From assembly GCA_963974645.1 (NCBI GenBank), contig CAXBEA010000003.1, forward strand, positions 1 through 64,000: 64,000 nucleotides of DNA. The letters are read 5' to 3'. The stretch is from Motiliproteus sp963974645. GTDB taxonomy: Bacteria; Pseudomonadota; Gammaproteobacteria; Pseudomonadales; Balneatricaceae. Position 1 is the stretch's first letter. Every line of letters begins with the position of its first letter. Of this stretch, positions 44,631 through 53,511 are shown one piece after another. The position numbers and the translations under genes were made by a program. The notes under the pieces were generated by a model that was not told where the DNA came from, made no database searches, and was given only the letters and a program-made list of their open reading frames with translations.

Positions 44631-45064
44631 CGACCAAGTTCCGTTACTATCTGTTTAGTCATCTTTTGGTGGGGGATACCTGCCTCCATAAACACCTCTC
44701 CCTCCGGCAGATAGCCCTGTGCCAGATAGAAGGCTTTGGCAGAGTGCTGCGCATTCATGCATACCGAGGATAAACCCGCACGCCGGGCAATCCGATGCAG
44801 CGCATGCATAATTTCGACCCCGATACCGCGGTTACGGTGTGTTGCCAAGACGGCCACCCGACCGATCTTGCCGCCTTTGTCGATATCGATACGCCCTGTC
44901 GCGACGACGGCCTCTCCATCGAACGCCAACACATGTCGACACAGGCGATCACGATCATCGTACTCCAGAGATTCGGGGACGGACTGCTCACGGATAAAGA
45001 CCTGGGTACGAATTTTGCGTATCTGCTGCTGATAATCGGTATAAATAACCTCTTTGACGATCAT
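44627..45064 (-). CDS. GNAT-family N-acetyltransferase
   Basis: 145 residues with the acetyl-CoA binding pattern GRVAVLATHRNRGIGVEIMHALHRIARRAG (about 70-100), and ElaA-like features (RTQVFIREQSVPESLEYDDRD, LNAQ-type MNAQHSAKAFYLAQGY). The acceptor is unknown. A very good ribosome site (AGGAGG) precedes the ATG. Two-gene operon with the Lrp-type regulator. Confidence 0.87.
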   Translation of the reverse strand: MIVKEVIYTDYQQQIRKIRTQVFIREQSVPESLEYDDRDRLCRHVLAFDGEAVVATGRIDIDKGGKIGRVAVLATHRNRGIGVEIMHALHRIARRAGLSSVCMNAQHSAKAFYLAQGYLPEGEVFMEAGIPHQKMTKQIVTELGR

Positions 45065-45414
45065 CGTCTTCCTCCTTGTACTTGAGTCTTGGGCTCATCG
45101 AGCCCTTCCAGACATCGGCTACAGCCTCTTATATTGGCCACCTAGGGTTAAAACTCAACTCGGTTGGCGCCATAATCTGATAATGCCTAACAACCCACTA
45201 CTATAGCTGAACAGGATAAACGTGCCGTCCGCTTCCATCCTAAATCGTTAGCTACTGCTCTGCCATATATCCTTGCATGCATCTCTTCAATCACGACTCT
45301 GCCGTCATTCAGGAAAAAAATTCGCGATGGTTTGACCCTACTAGGCTCACCTTAAGGGTACGCACTCATCCAGAGCACACTCTCTTGGGTCTGTTTGGTC
45401 TGACGAGCAGGCAG
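45065..45414. other. intergenic region upstream of the GNAT gene
   Basis: About 350 bases with no convincing gene on either strand. It should contain the promoter for the GNAT-lrp pair, but no clear consensus is seen. Confidence 0.4.
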
Positions 45415-45449
45415 AAAAAAGCCCGATACATCGATATCTGTACCGGGCT
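45415..45449 (-). terminator. intrinsic terminator of the 124-residue gene
   Basis: On the minus strand AGCCCGGTACA ... TGTATCGGGCT forms a hairpin followed by six T, about 50 bases after the stop of the hypothetical gene. Confidence 0.85.
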
Positions 45450-45497
45450 CTAAATTCAGGAAAAACATTTTGGAGGATTAACCTCCGATCCTATCAA

Positions 45498-45872
45498 TCA
45501 AGCCTGCTCTTTACGCCTCGCATCTAAATCTTCTACTACTGCGGTCGAAGAGGGTGTTTCTTGCAACCAAGACAGTACCTCATCGCTTGTACGAAATTTG
45601 GGTGAACCCGCCCAGATGGACGACATCAAATTAGCCAATTCAAGCAGCAACTGACGGTAATGATTCGAAAATAGACGACTACTTAATCGAGAGGTAAACC
45701 AACGCAGAACCATCTTCTGCTCTTTTTCTTGATTATGGTTTACATGCTCTTTGAGGTGTTCTAATAGTTTTTCTAGACGTCGCTGATCATCTGTGGATAG
45801 GTCAGCGCTCATAGAGACTAGCTGCAACTCAAGCCATAGATCAGATAACGGCCTTAACTCCTTATCCATCAT
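45498..45872 (-). CDS. hypothetical helical protein, 124 residues
   Basis: Soluble, charged and mostly helical (ADLSTDDQRRLEKLLEHLKEHVNHNQEKEQKM), no signal peptide or membrane segment. GGAG lies seven bases before the ATG and a terminator follows, so it is a real single-gene unit. I do not recognise the family. Confidence 0.75.
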   Translation of the reverse strand: MMDKELRPLSDLWLELQLVSMSADLSTDDQRRLEKLLEHLKEHVNHNQEKEQKMVLRWFTSRLSSRLFSNHYRQLLLELANLMSSIWAGSPKFRTSDEVLSWLQETPSSTAVVEDLDARRKEQA

Positions 45873-46123
45873 TCATCTCCACTCACATCTGGAAGAGTCA
45901 ACAACAAAATAATTTTTGCTGTTGACCGATATCTTGAGTCCGTTCTTAAGATAGTTTTAGCCAAACAAAATAAACCAAAGAACACGCAATCTATATTAGA
46001 TCATCATGGTGTAGCCTGCTTACATTATCCCCTATACTACAACATCTCAAATCTGCGACCAAGCAATGCCTAAACAGTTGTCATACAACACTAGCAACTC
46101 TATTTCAATATCTTGCTTGAATC

Positions 46124-46348
46124 TTAAACTATAGGTAACTGCTGCAAGAATGCAATGGCAGCGCTACGATCATACTCCGTCGGGTTAGACGTACTGTTAT
46201 CTACCACCTCACCACTGTAGGCCATCATAGAAGTCGCACTCATCCCAAGAAGCTCAGCAGCCTGAGCTGTCGTCGGATGTCCTGGCGGTGGCGCCGCCTG
46301 CAACGCTGAACAGATCAACAGGGCAATAAAAACAGATGATTTTTTCAT
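46124..46348 (-). CDS. small secreted protein of unknown function
   Basis: 74 residues with a clear signal peptide (MKKSSVFIALLICSALQA) and a mature part of about 55 residues starting APPPGHPTTAQAAELLG. There are no Cys in the mature protein. The ATG at 46348 has AGGGGGG upstream; the longer open frame (to 46429) is not supported. It lies 96 bases after the DUF2892 gene on the same strand and may share its transcript. Confidence 0.7.
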   Translation of the reverse strand: MKKSSVFIALLICSALQAAPPPGHPTTAQAAELLGMSATSMMAYSGEVVDNSTSNPTEYDRSAAIAFLQQLPIV

Positions 46349-46444
46349 AGCCCCCCTGGATTGAGCTCTTACAGAGGCGAATTCAGCATTAATGCCGCAC
46401 TTAAAGTACCAGGCTTTAATGCCGCGCATAATCTTTACTTATTT

Positions 46445-46669
46445 TTACCCCTTAACCAATGCTTGCCCTTTAAAAGCACAACCGCCCTCCAGTCCTAACT
46501 GCTTAAAAACCATCGCAGCCGGGCAAAATCCAGTAAAGGATGCCTGAATCATATTGGCACCGGCGAACGCTGTCAGCCACAGCCAGCCAGGATGATGTAG
46601 TTGAGACAGAGCCAAGCTACCAAGAATCATGCAACCTGCAAATAAAAATACCGCTTTATCAACGTTCAT
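46445..46669 (-). CDS. DUF2892 / YgaP-type membrane protein
   Basis: 74 residues with two membrane helices (about 4-22 and 28-48) and the family signature SFTGFCPAAMVFKQLGLEGGC. This is the membrane part found fused to rhodanese in E. coli YgaP, where it is linked with sulfur transfer; here no rhodanese domain is attached. In many bacteria such genes are controlled by YgaV/BigR-type ArsR regulators, one of which is encoded at 11623-11958. Direct control is inference. Confidence 0.85.
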   Translation of the reverse strand: MNVDKAVFLFAGCMILGSLALSQLHHPGWLWLTAFAGANMIQASFTGFCPAAMVFKQLGLEGGCAFKGQALVKG

Positions 46670-46809
46670 TACCGAGGACCCCCATCAGTGATAACCACTT
46701 AACCAAGTTAATATATTAGCATCACCTAACATATAAGCATATATAAAGCTCATAATCCTGACCTTTGAATTCAGATACTATCTTGCCAATCTAGTTATAT
46801 ACTGCATTT

Positions 46810-48045
46810 ATGAGAGAGACCCTAGACGTACTCTTCCGCCGCCAACCGACCTCCGGGTTGACCAAGCCTAAGGCTGAAGTCAAACGGGCCCTAATACTAT
46901 CTGGTGGGGGAGCAAGGGCCGCCTATCAGATTGGCGTATTGAAAGCCTTAGCAGATATTCTACCCACAGGTCATCCAAACCCTTTTCCCATTATTTGTGG
47001 TACCTCCGCAGGAGCAATTAACGCGTTATCGCTGGCCTGCCACGCGGGTGATTTCAAAGAGGCCGTATACGATCTTGAGGCACTTTGGCGCCAACTGACT
47101 CCCGAGCAGATCTATCGTGCAGATCTGTGGTCACTCACTAAAGGGGGCGGACGCCTACTAACCTCACTATTCAACGAAGGGGTAGGTCGAAAATACCCTG
47201 TTGCATTGCTAGACAACACTCCGCTAAAAGAGCTCCTCAAAAGAACCATTGCTTTTGACAACATCGATATTGCGATAAGCCAGGGTAACCTTGAAGCAGT
47301 TAGCGTTACCGCGATGGGCTACAGTAGCGGCCAATCGGTGAGTTTCTTCCAAGCAGCGGAGCACCTAAAACCCTGGAGACGGCATAACCGAATCGGTAAC
47401 AACTGCAAGTTAGGCATTGAGCATTTGATGGCCTCCTCGGCAATACCAACAATATTTCCTACCGTTCCTATCAATAGAGAATATTTTGGTGATGGAGCCC
47501 TGCGACAACTGGCGCCCATCAGCTCGGCGCTTCACCTAGGCGCAGAACGTGTGTTCGTTATCGGCGTCAGCGGCAACCGAAACCCTGCGCATTGGGACAA
47601 GCGACGCCGCACCCGTCACTCACCCTCAATGGCGCAGATTATGGGCCAGTTACTTAATAGCGCATTCATTGATTCGCTCGAAGGAGACATCGAGCACCTC
47701 GATAGAATTAATTCTCTATTGAAACTGATCCCGGAAGCCCAAAGAGCGGCCTCAGGGAACCCTCTTCGTCCCGTGGAGAGTTTAGTCATATCGCCTACAG
47801 AGGAGCTCGATAAAATCGCCGGACGTAAAATTCGTTATTTGCCTCGCGCACTCCGTTTTTTCATGCGGGCAGTCGGTGCCACAGCAAGTGGCGGCGGTGC
47901 GACCGCTGCCAGCTATCTGCTATTTGCTCCAGCGTTCTGCAACGCGCTGATAGATTTAGGCTACAAAGATACGATGTGGGAACGACAAAACATCGACAAG
48001 TTCTTCCAAATCAACTCCGAAAAAAAAGTCATCCCAATTACTTAG
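46810..48045 (+). CDS. patatin-like phospholipase
   Basis: 411 residues. The patatin domain shows oxyanion motif SGGGARAAYQIGVLKAL (about 31-47), nucleophile S66 in GTSAG and dyad aspartate D228 in DGALRQ, so it should be a Ser-Asp lipid acyl hydrolase. The C-terminal 120 residues hold a basic segment and a hydrophobic stretch (GATAASYLLFAPAFCNALIDLGY). No signal peptide, so cytosolic or membrane-associated. No ribosome site is evident ahead of the ATG. Confidence 0.9.
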   Translation: MRETLDVLFRRQPTSGLTKPKAEVKRALILSGGGARAAYQIGVLKALADILPTGHPNPFPIICGTSAGAINALSLACHAGDFKEAVYDLEALWRQLTPEQIYRADLWSLTKGGGRLLTSLFNEGVGRKYPVALLDNTPLKELLKRTIAFDNIDIAISQGNLEAVSVTAMGYSSGQSVSFFQAAEHLKPWRRHNRIGNNCKLGIEHLMASSAIPTIFPTVPINREYFGDGALRQLAPISSALHLGAERVFVIGVSGNRNPAHWDKRRRTRHSPSMAQIMGQLLNSAFIDSLEGDIEHLDRINSLLKLIPEAQRAASGNPLRPVESLVISPTEELDKIAGRKIRYLPRALRFFMRAVGATASGGGATAASYLLFAPAFCNALIDLGYKDTMWERQNIDKFFQINSEKKVIPIT

Positions 48046-48243
48046 AAAACACTACTTAGAGAACACTACTCTTCACCTACCCGTTGCAAAGCTATCGACT
48101 CTCAGCAAAACGCTAAGCAGCCCCATAGGCCTTGCCATCATTGATACAGCTCACGGTAACTTGAGAGCCATACTTCATCGTTGATGATTAAATTTGAACC
48201 TTGGCAGCCTGCTCAAACAAAGGCCTTGAAGCTCCAATAGCTA

Positions 48244-48507
48244 TGGAACCTGTGAATAAGTCCAGTGTGTTCTCTGCGGGCTATAGAACGGCCAGGTGCG
48301 CGAAGGATCGTGCAGTGAAATGTCTAGACCTTTTCAAGCGGTCCGACAAAGCAGATGGCCGTTATAGAGCCCGCCCTTCGGGGCTTTCAGAGCGAATGGA
48401 TCGCGGTGTTAGCGATTTTCGACAGACAACCAGTATGTCTGTAATCGCTGCCTTGACCTCCAATCGCTCTGAAAGCCAGAGGCGCAAGGGACTTGTTCAT
48501 AGGTTCC
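48244..48507. mobile_element. 264-bp structured inverted-repeat element, copy 2
   Basis: Same length as copy 1. Ends are GGAACCTGTGAATAAGTCC and GGACTTGTTCATAGGTTCC, with CTA before (48241-48243) and after (48508-48510). The helices are kept with changed bases: 48276-48293 with 48357-48374, and 48382-48399 with 48460-48477. Nested hairpins are 48411-48417 with 48443-48449 and 48422-48428 with 48436-48442. GCCC-TTCG-GGGC is retained. It ends 50 bases before the DUF3010 ATG. The rest of 48046-48557 holds no gene. Confidence 0.8.
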
Positions 48508-48557
48508 CTAGACCTTTTAGGCTATACTCGCCGCCGTCCAATAAAGCGGGGTCTAGC

Positions 48558-48992
48558 ATGAAAATCTGTAGTGTCGAGTTAAAAAGCAACGAGGCAATCC
48601 TCTGCCTGCTGTCTCTCTCCGAAGGGCTGTTTTCACTCCCTGATTGCAGAGCACGCCGTCTGACGCTGACGGATGTCAACAGCAGCGAACACCTGAAAAA
48701 ATTTCAATTCGACTTCGCCAAGCTAATGAACGATTACAAAGTTGATAGGGTTGTTATCCGCCAACGCCCAACCAGTGGAAAATTTTCTGGCAGCGCGGTA
48801 GGTTTCAAGCTGGAAGCAGCTATTCAGCTGATAGATGGATTGGATGTAGAAACAGTGTCCTCGACCATGATCAAAGAGTCACTAAAACATACGCCACTAC
48901 CGATACCTTTCAGTGACACCGGGTTAAAAGGATTCCAGGAGGTCGCCTTCACCACTGCGGTCGCCTATATGAACCGCCCTAAAGAGGATTAA
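48558..48992 (+). CDS. DUF3010 family protein
   Basis: 144 residues. The whole sequence follows the DUF3010 pattern: MKICSVELKSNEAILCLLSL, the FQFDFAKLMNDYKVDRVVIRQR block, GKFSGSAVGFKLEAAIQLI and PFSDTGLKGFQEVAFTTAVAY. It resembles an RNase H/RuvC-like fold, but the function is unknown. The open frame runs upstream through the mobile element, but homology and the ATG at 48558 define the start. Confidence 0.88.
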   Translation: MKICSVELKSNEAILCLLSLSEGLFSLPDCRARRLTLTDVNSSEHLKKFQFDFAKLMNDYKVDRVVIRQRPTSGKFSGSAVGFKLEAAIQLIDGLDVETVSSTMIKESLKHTPLPIPFSDTGLKGFQEVAFTTAVAYMNRPKED

Positions 48993-49021
48993 TACGGACC
49001 TCTGCCAAACGAACCTGCACC

Positions 49022-49050
49022 GCTACGCCGCTCTTCTCGAGCGGCGTAGC
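49022..49050. terminator. hairpin between convergent genes
   Basis: Perfect 12-bp stem GCTACGCCGCTC / GAGCGGCGTAGC with a 5-base loop, between the DUF3010 gene and the decarboxylase gene. No T tract on either side, so its use as a terminator is inferred from position and stability. Confidence 0.55.
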
Positions 49051-49065
49051 TCATGATCTTAACCT

Positions 49066-51306
49066 CTAATCTGCAACGCAATCGACACAGAACACCGTCT
49101 CTCCATCACTTACCTTCTTCACCAAACCATGAATATCGGTTTCAAAGCCGGGAAAGCGCTGATTCAGATCACGCGCAAGTTTGAGGTAGCGCACGATAGT
49201 CGCATTGAAGCGTTCGCCTGGAATCAGTAACGGGATACCTGGCGGATAGGGTGTAACCAGCATCGCGGTTACCCGCCCTTCGAGCTCATCAATAGATACC
49301 CGCTCGATCTCACGGTGTGCCATCTTGGCAAAGGCATCTGCCGGACGCATCGCCGGAATCATATCCGAGGTATACATCTCGGTGGTGAGACGCGCCACGT
49401 CATTGGCCTTGTAGAAACCGTGGAGCTGCGCACAGAGATCTTTAAGCCCGACGCGCTCGTACCGACCATGCTTAGCCACAAAGTCAGGCAATGCTTTCCA
49501 GCACGGAGTATTTTTATCGTACTCGTCTTTAAACTGCTGCAACGCGGCAACCAGAGTGTTCCAGCGCCCCTTGGTAATCCCGATAGTAAACATGATAAAG
49601 AACGAATAGAGACCGCACTTCTCAACGATTACGCCATGCTCTGCCAAATATTTGGTGACTATCGCCGCAGGGATACCAAACTCATCGGAAAAATCGCCAT
49701 CCAGGTCCAACCCAGGAGTGATAATGGTCGCCTTGATCGGATCAAGCATGTTAAAGCCTGGCGATAGGTTACTAAAACCGTGCCAGCGCTCACCTGGATT
49801 GAGCATCCAAGCTTCACGCTCCTCAATGCCTTCTTCGGAAAGATCATCAGGTCCCCAGACCGTAAACCACCATTTGTCGCCCCACTCTTCATGCACCTTG
49901 CGCATGGCACGGCGGAACTCCAGCGCCTCGGCGATCGACTCCTCCACCAATGCGGTCCCCCCTGGGGCCTCCATCATCGCTGCAGCCACATCGCAGGATG
50001 CGATAATGGCATACTGCGGCGAGGTAGAGGTGTGCATCAGATAGGCTTCATTAAACAGGTCCCGATCCAGGGCATTATTTTCAGCATCCTGCACCAGAAT
50101 ATGCGAGGCTTGGGAGATTCCCGCCAGAAGCTTATGGGTAGACTGGGTGGCAAACACCATCGATTCTTTACACCGAGGACGGTCCGCACCAATCGCATGG
50201 TAGTCTCCATAAAAATCATGGAAGGCGGCGTGTGGCAACCAGGCCTCGTCAAAATGCAGGGTATCGATCTTACCGTCCAGAAACTCCTTAATCTCCTCGA
50301 CGTTATAAAGCACTCCATCGTAAGTCGACTGGGTAATCGTCAATACCCGTGGCTTGCCCTTAGCTTTACTGGCAAAAGGATGGCTGGCAATTTTCTTCTG
50401 GATGTTTTCCCATAAAAACTCATCCCTAGGAATCGGTCCGATGATGCCAAAATTGTTACGCTGAGGCATCAGGAATACAGGGATAGCACCGGTCATCATA
50501 ATCGAATGCAGAATCGATTTATGGCAGTTACGGTCGACAATCACGATATCGCCCGACGCCACCGTCGAATTCCAAACAATTTTGTTCGAGGTGGAGGTGC
50601 CGTTGGTCACAAAATAGAGGTGATCGGCGTTAAAAATACGCGCCGCATTATGCTCAGATGCCGCGACCGGTCCGGTGTGATCCAGCAATTGGCCTAGCTC
50701 TTCAACAGCATTACAGACATCCGCACGAAGCATGTTTTCACCAAAAAACTGATGAAACATCTGCCCTACAGGTGACTTCAAAAAAGCAACCCCTCCCGAA
50801 TGACCCGGGCAGTGCCAGGAGTAGGAGCCATCGGCGGCATAGTTGGTCAGGGCTCGGAAAAAAGGCGGTGGTAGCGCATCCAGGTAGTCTTTGGCTTCAC
50901 GCAACACCGAGCGGGCAATAAATTCAGGCGTATCTTCGTACATGTGAATAAACCCATGCAGCTCGCGCAGAATATCATTCGGCAGGTGACGCGAGGTACG
51001 CGTCTCGCCGTATAGAAAGATCGGAATCTCAGAATTTTTATGCCTGATCTCGGTAACGAACTCTCGCAGATCGGCAATCGTCTCCTCTTCCTTGTTCGCC
51101 AACTCCTCATCATCGATAGACAGGATAAAAGTAGATGCCCTCGACTGCTGCTGCGCAAACGAGGATAGGTCTCTAAAGCTGGTCACCCCGACCACCTCAA
51201 AGCCCTCCTTCTCTATCGCCCCGGCCAGCGCCCGGATACCAAAACCCGAAGCATTTTCCGAACGGAAATCCTCGTCGATGATAAAAACTGGGAAGTTAAA
51301 ACGCAT
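49066..51306 (-). CDS. Orn/Lys/Arg decarboxylase, class I
   Basis: 746-residue PLP enzyme. An N-terminal response-regulator-like wing domain (about 1-130, FPVFIIDEDFRSENASGFGI) is followed by the core with SWHCPGHSGGVAFLKSPVG and HFDEAWLPHAAFHDFYGDYHA. The PLP lysine is K392 in STHKLLAGISQ. A C-terminal domain (MLVTPYPPGIPLLIPGER) completes it. Size and motifs match the fold-type I lysine/arginine decarboxylases such as the Pseudomonas enzyme LdcA; arginine, lysine or ornithine cannot be told apart here. It makes polyamine or cadaverine-type products in the cytosol. Confidence 0.88.
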   Translation of the reverse strand: MRFNFPVFIIDEDFRSENASGFGIRALAGAIEKEGFEVVGVTSFRDLSSFAQQQSRASTFILSIDDEELANKEEETIADLREFVTEIRHKNSEIPIFLYGETRTSRHLPNDILRELHGFIHMYEDTPEFIARSVLREAKDYLDALPPPFFRALTNYAADGSYSWHCPGHSGGVAFLKSPVGQMFHQFFGENMLRADVCNAVEELGQLLDHTGPVAASEHNAARIFNADHLYFVTNGTSTSNKIVWNSTVASGDIVIVDRNCHKSILHSIMMTGAIPVFLMPQRNNFGIIGPIPRDEFLWENIQKKIASHPFASKAKGKPRVLTITQSTYDGVLYNVEEIKEFLDGKIDTLHFDEAWLPHAAFHDFYGDYHAIGADRPRCKESMVFATQSTHKLLAGISQASHILVQDAENNALDRDLFNEAYLMHTSTSPQYAIIASCDVAAAMMEAPGGTALVEESIAEALEFRRAMRKVHEEWGDKWWFTVWGPDDLSEEGIEEREAWMLNPGERWHGFSNLSPGFNMLDPIKATIITPGLDLDGDFSDEFGIPAAIVTKYLAEHGVIVEKCGLYSFFIMFTIGITKGRWNTLVAALQQFKDEYDKNTPCWKALPDFVAKHGRYERVGLKDLCAQLHGFYKANDVARLTTEMYTSDMIPAMRPADAFAKMAHREIERVSIDELEGRVTAMLVTPYPPGIPLLIPGERFNATIVRYLKLARDLNQRFPGFETDIHGLVKKVSDGETVFCVDCVAD

Positions 51307-51392
51307 TAATAACTCTCCGCCGAACGCTTAGGCCCGGTTTAAAAAATCGCATAGTAAAATGATAGAGCATCTAGGGGTGCGCATTGTGCCTA

Positions 51393-51771
51393 TTACGGCT
51401 TACTCTGCAATAGATCTTTAAGATTGGCAAAAGGTTGACTGGTTGCGGCTTTACGCGCGTCACCACCGGCGACCGTTATACTGTGCTCGGCAGTATCAAC
51501 ATAGCGGCTATGTTCATTATCGTGACAATAAAGGCAGAGAAGCTCCCAGTTACTGCCATCGGAGGGATTATTGTCGTGATTATGGTCCCGGTGATGGACC
51601 GTTAGCTCGGTCAAATTCCCACGATTGAACTCACGTGCACAGCGACCGCAGACCCAGGGATACATCTTCAATGATTTTTCACGGTAGCCAGCTTCGCGCT
51701 GGCTTTGACTTTGATGAGATTGGCTGATCAGTTGCTTTAACGCTGCTCGGGCCAGAGCTGCGGTCGGACAT
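51393..51771 (-). CDS. yajD: YajD-like HNH nuclease, N-terminus apparently frameshifted
   Basis: The C-terminal 90 residues match YajD: YPWVCGRCAREF, LTVHHRDHNHDNNPSDGSNW (the HNH core) and LLCLYCHDNEHSRY. In-frame sequence upstream of the first usable start (TTG at 51671) is still YajD-like (QREAGYREKSLK), so the true N-terminus is longer. The only good start, ATG at 51771 with AGGGGAG six bases before it, is one base out of frame and runs to TGA. Either a one-base indel inactivates or shortens the gene, or the sequence has an error. The protein fold is that of small HNH nucleases; the role is unknown. Confidence 0.8.
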
Positions 51772-51957
51772 ACGGGGCTCCCTATCTTGAATCGCCAGAG
51801 GCCATTAGCTTGCAGCGATCCAGTTTGAATATCAATAAGCGCACGTTGCCCGAATCTTCAGCCCATGTACAGTACCGGAGCCTAATTGGGACGGCTGGCG
51901 CTATGCTATTCACTCACCAACCCGAATAAGTCTGAACCGCAGAACCTAACCCGTTTG

Positions 51958-52431
51958 TTAAACCGGCATCTGTTGCAGCCAAAATGTCGACTTGGCAGCA
52001 TCCACGACTAACCCCAGCTCGCCTTGGGCATAAGCCTCTGCGAGTCGGGTAATGGCTAAAACATGACCCTGCTCTGCTGCTCGTTGGTAGTGTATTTGGG
52101 ATTTATCAAACTGGATTTTGAAATAGCCCTCAAATCCGGTTTCGTAAATACGGCCCATTTGATATTGAGCCTTCATCTCTCCTCGGTCGGCTGCACGCTC
52201 AAGGTAGATAGCACCCTGAATTTTACTCTTGGTGGTATCACCGCGCAGAAACAACAGGTGACCGTAGACCGACAGCGCCTGGCGATGGTCCGCGTCTGCC
52301 GCCAAGCGAAAACTACTCATCACCCAGCGATGCTTACGCCCCGAGTGTTTAAATCGAGCCGACCGAAACACTCGGTAAGCGGCCCCAAAAATCAGCGGGG
52401 CAATTAACCGCAACAAACTGCGCATCAACAT
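51958..52431 (-). CDS. Sel1-repeat protein
   Basis: 157 residues. A hydrophobic N-terminus (about 5-22, LLRLIAPLIFGAAYRVFRSA) may act as anchor. Two to three Sel1/TPR-like repeats follow (ALSVYGHLLFLRGDTTKSKIQGAIYLERAADRG, QYQMGRIYETGF..., AITRLAEAYAQGELGL). Such proteins serve as interaction scaffolds. Partner unknown. Confidence 0.78.
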   Translation of the reverse strand: MLMRSLLRLIAPLIFGAAYRVFRSARFKHSGRKHRWVMSSFRLAADADHRQALSVYGHLLFLRGDTTKSKIQGAIYLERAADRGEMKAQYQMGRIYETGFEGYFKIQFDKSQIHYQRAAEQGHVLAITRLAEAYAQGELGLVVDAAKSTFWLQQMPV

Positions 52432-52607
52432 CTGGCATTCTCAGAGTACGGTTGATTGAAACCTCGCCAGATCTCGGCAAGGCCGGTTTGGGCAAAGGAG
52501 CTACACATAGAGACGTCCTGATAGCAAATACCGCGGACTATCAAGTGTCGATGGCGGGTGAGATCCCGCCCCTCGACGCTGCCCGATAATCATCCCTATG
52601 TAGAGGT

Positions 52608-53381
52608 TCACCGCTCCACAAATGCCCTTTCGATCACGTAATGCCCCAGATCACCGTGACGGGACTCGACAAATCCACGTTGATCGAGGATGGCGCAGGT
52701 ATCCTTAAGCATCGAGGGACTGCCGCAGATCATAAACCTATCGTGCTCCAAACTCAGCTCGGGCAGTTCCAGATCGCGACACAGCTGTCCGCTTTCAATC
52801 AGAGCGGTTAACCGCCCCTGATTACGGAAGGGCTCACGGGTCACCGTGGGATAATAGAGCAGTTTTTCTTTTACCTGATCGCCAAAATATTCATTCTCTG
52901 GCAGCTCATTGCTAATCATATCGCTATAGGCAAGTTCGGAAACGTGGCGCACCCCGTGGGTCAGGATCACCTTATCAAAGCGTTCATAGATTTCCGGATC
53001 CTTAATGATACTGATAAAGGGTGCTAGCCCTGTACCTGTGCTGATCAGGTATAGATTACGTCCCGGCAGTAGATGATCCAGTATCAGTGTGCCGGTAGGC
53101 TTGCGGCTGATTAAAATTTGATCGCCGACTTTTACCTTCTGCAACTTAGAGGTGAGCGGGCCGTCAGCCACCTTGATACTAAAGAACTCCAATTCATCTT
53201 CATGATTAGCACTGGCGATGCTGTAGGCGCGCATCAGCGGTCGCCCTTCGTGCTCCAATCCAATCATGGTGAAATGACCGTTTTTAAATCTAAAACTCTG
53301 TGAACGGCTGGTCTTAAAGCTGAACAGAGTATCGTTCCAATGATGCACACTGAGTACCTGTTCTTGCAAAATGGCGGTCAT
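52608..53381 (-). CDS. fpr: ferredoxin-NADP+ reductase
   Basis: 257-residue flavoprotein. FAD-binding motif RAYSIASANHEDELEFFSIKV (about 50-71), NADP-binding STGTGLAPFISIIKDPEIYERF, and FMICGSPSMLKDTC near the end, with the C-terminal ERAFVER tail. It exchanges electrons between NADPH and ferredoxin or flavodoxin, supporting Fe-S repair and oxidative stress defence. Divergent from the LysR gene at 53512, the arrangement of fpr/finR in pseudomonads. Confidence 0.93.
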   Translation of the reverse strand: MTAILQEQVLSVHHWNDTLFSFKTSRSQSFRFKNGHFTMIGLEHEGRPLMRAYSIASANHEDELEFFSIKVADGPLTSKLQKVKVGDQILISRKPTGTLILDHLLPGRNLYLISTGTGLAPFISIIKDPEIYERFDKVILTHGVRHVSELAYSDMISNELPENEYFGDQVKEKLLYYPTVTREPFRNQGRLTALIESGQLCRDLELPELSLEHDRFMICGSPSMLKDTCAILDQRGFVESRHGDLGHYVIERAFVER

Positions 53382-53511
53382 GGTTAGCCTCTACGCATAT
53401 AACAAAATAGAATTAAAAACATATCCATCTAAAACTTGCTGTTAGCATAAATCAGAACTAACCTATCGTCTAAATGAATAATTCACATTAATATAATCGG
53501 TTTTATAGATA

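Noticed and set aside
46790..46815. Leaderless transcript for the patatin gene (TATACT six bases before ATG)
   Set aside because: No -35 hexamer at a suitable distance; the absence of a ribosome site alone does not prove it.
48201..48557. 119-codon N-terminal extension of the DUF3010 protein
   Set aside because: It is a read-through of the mobile element; homology to DUF3010 begins at the ATG at 48558.
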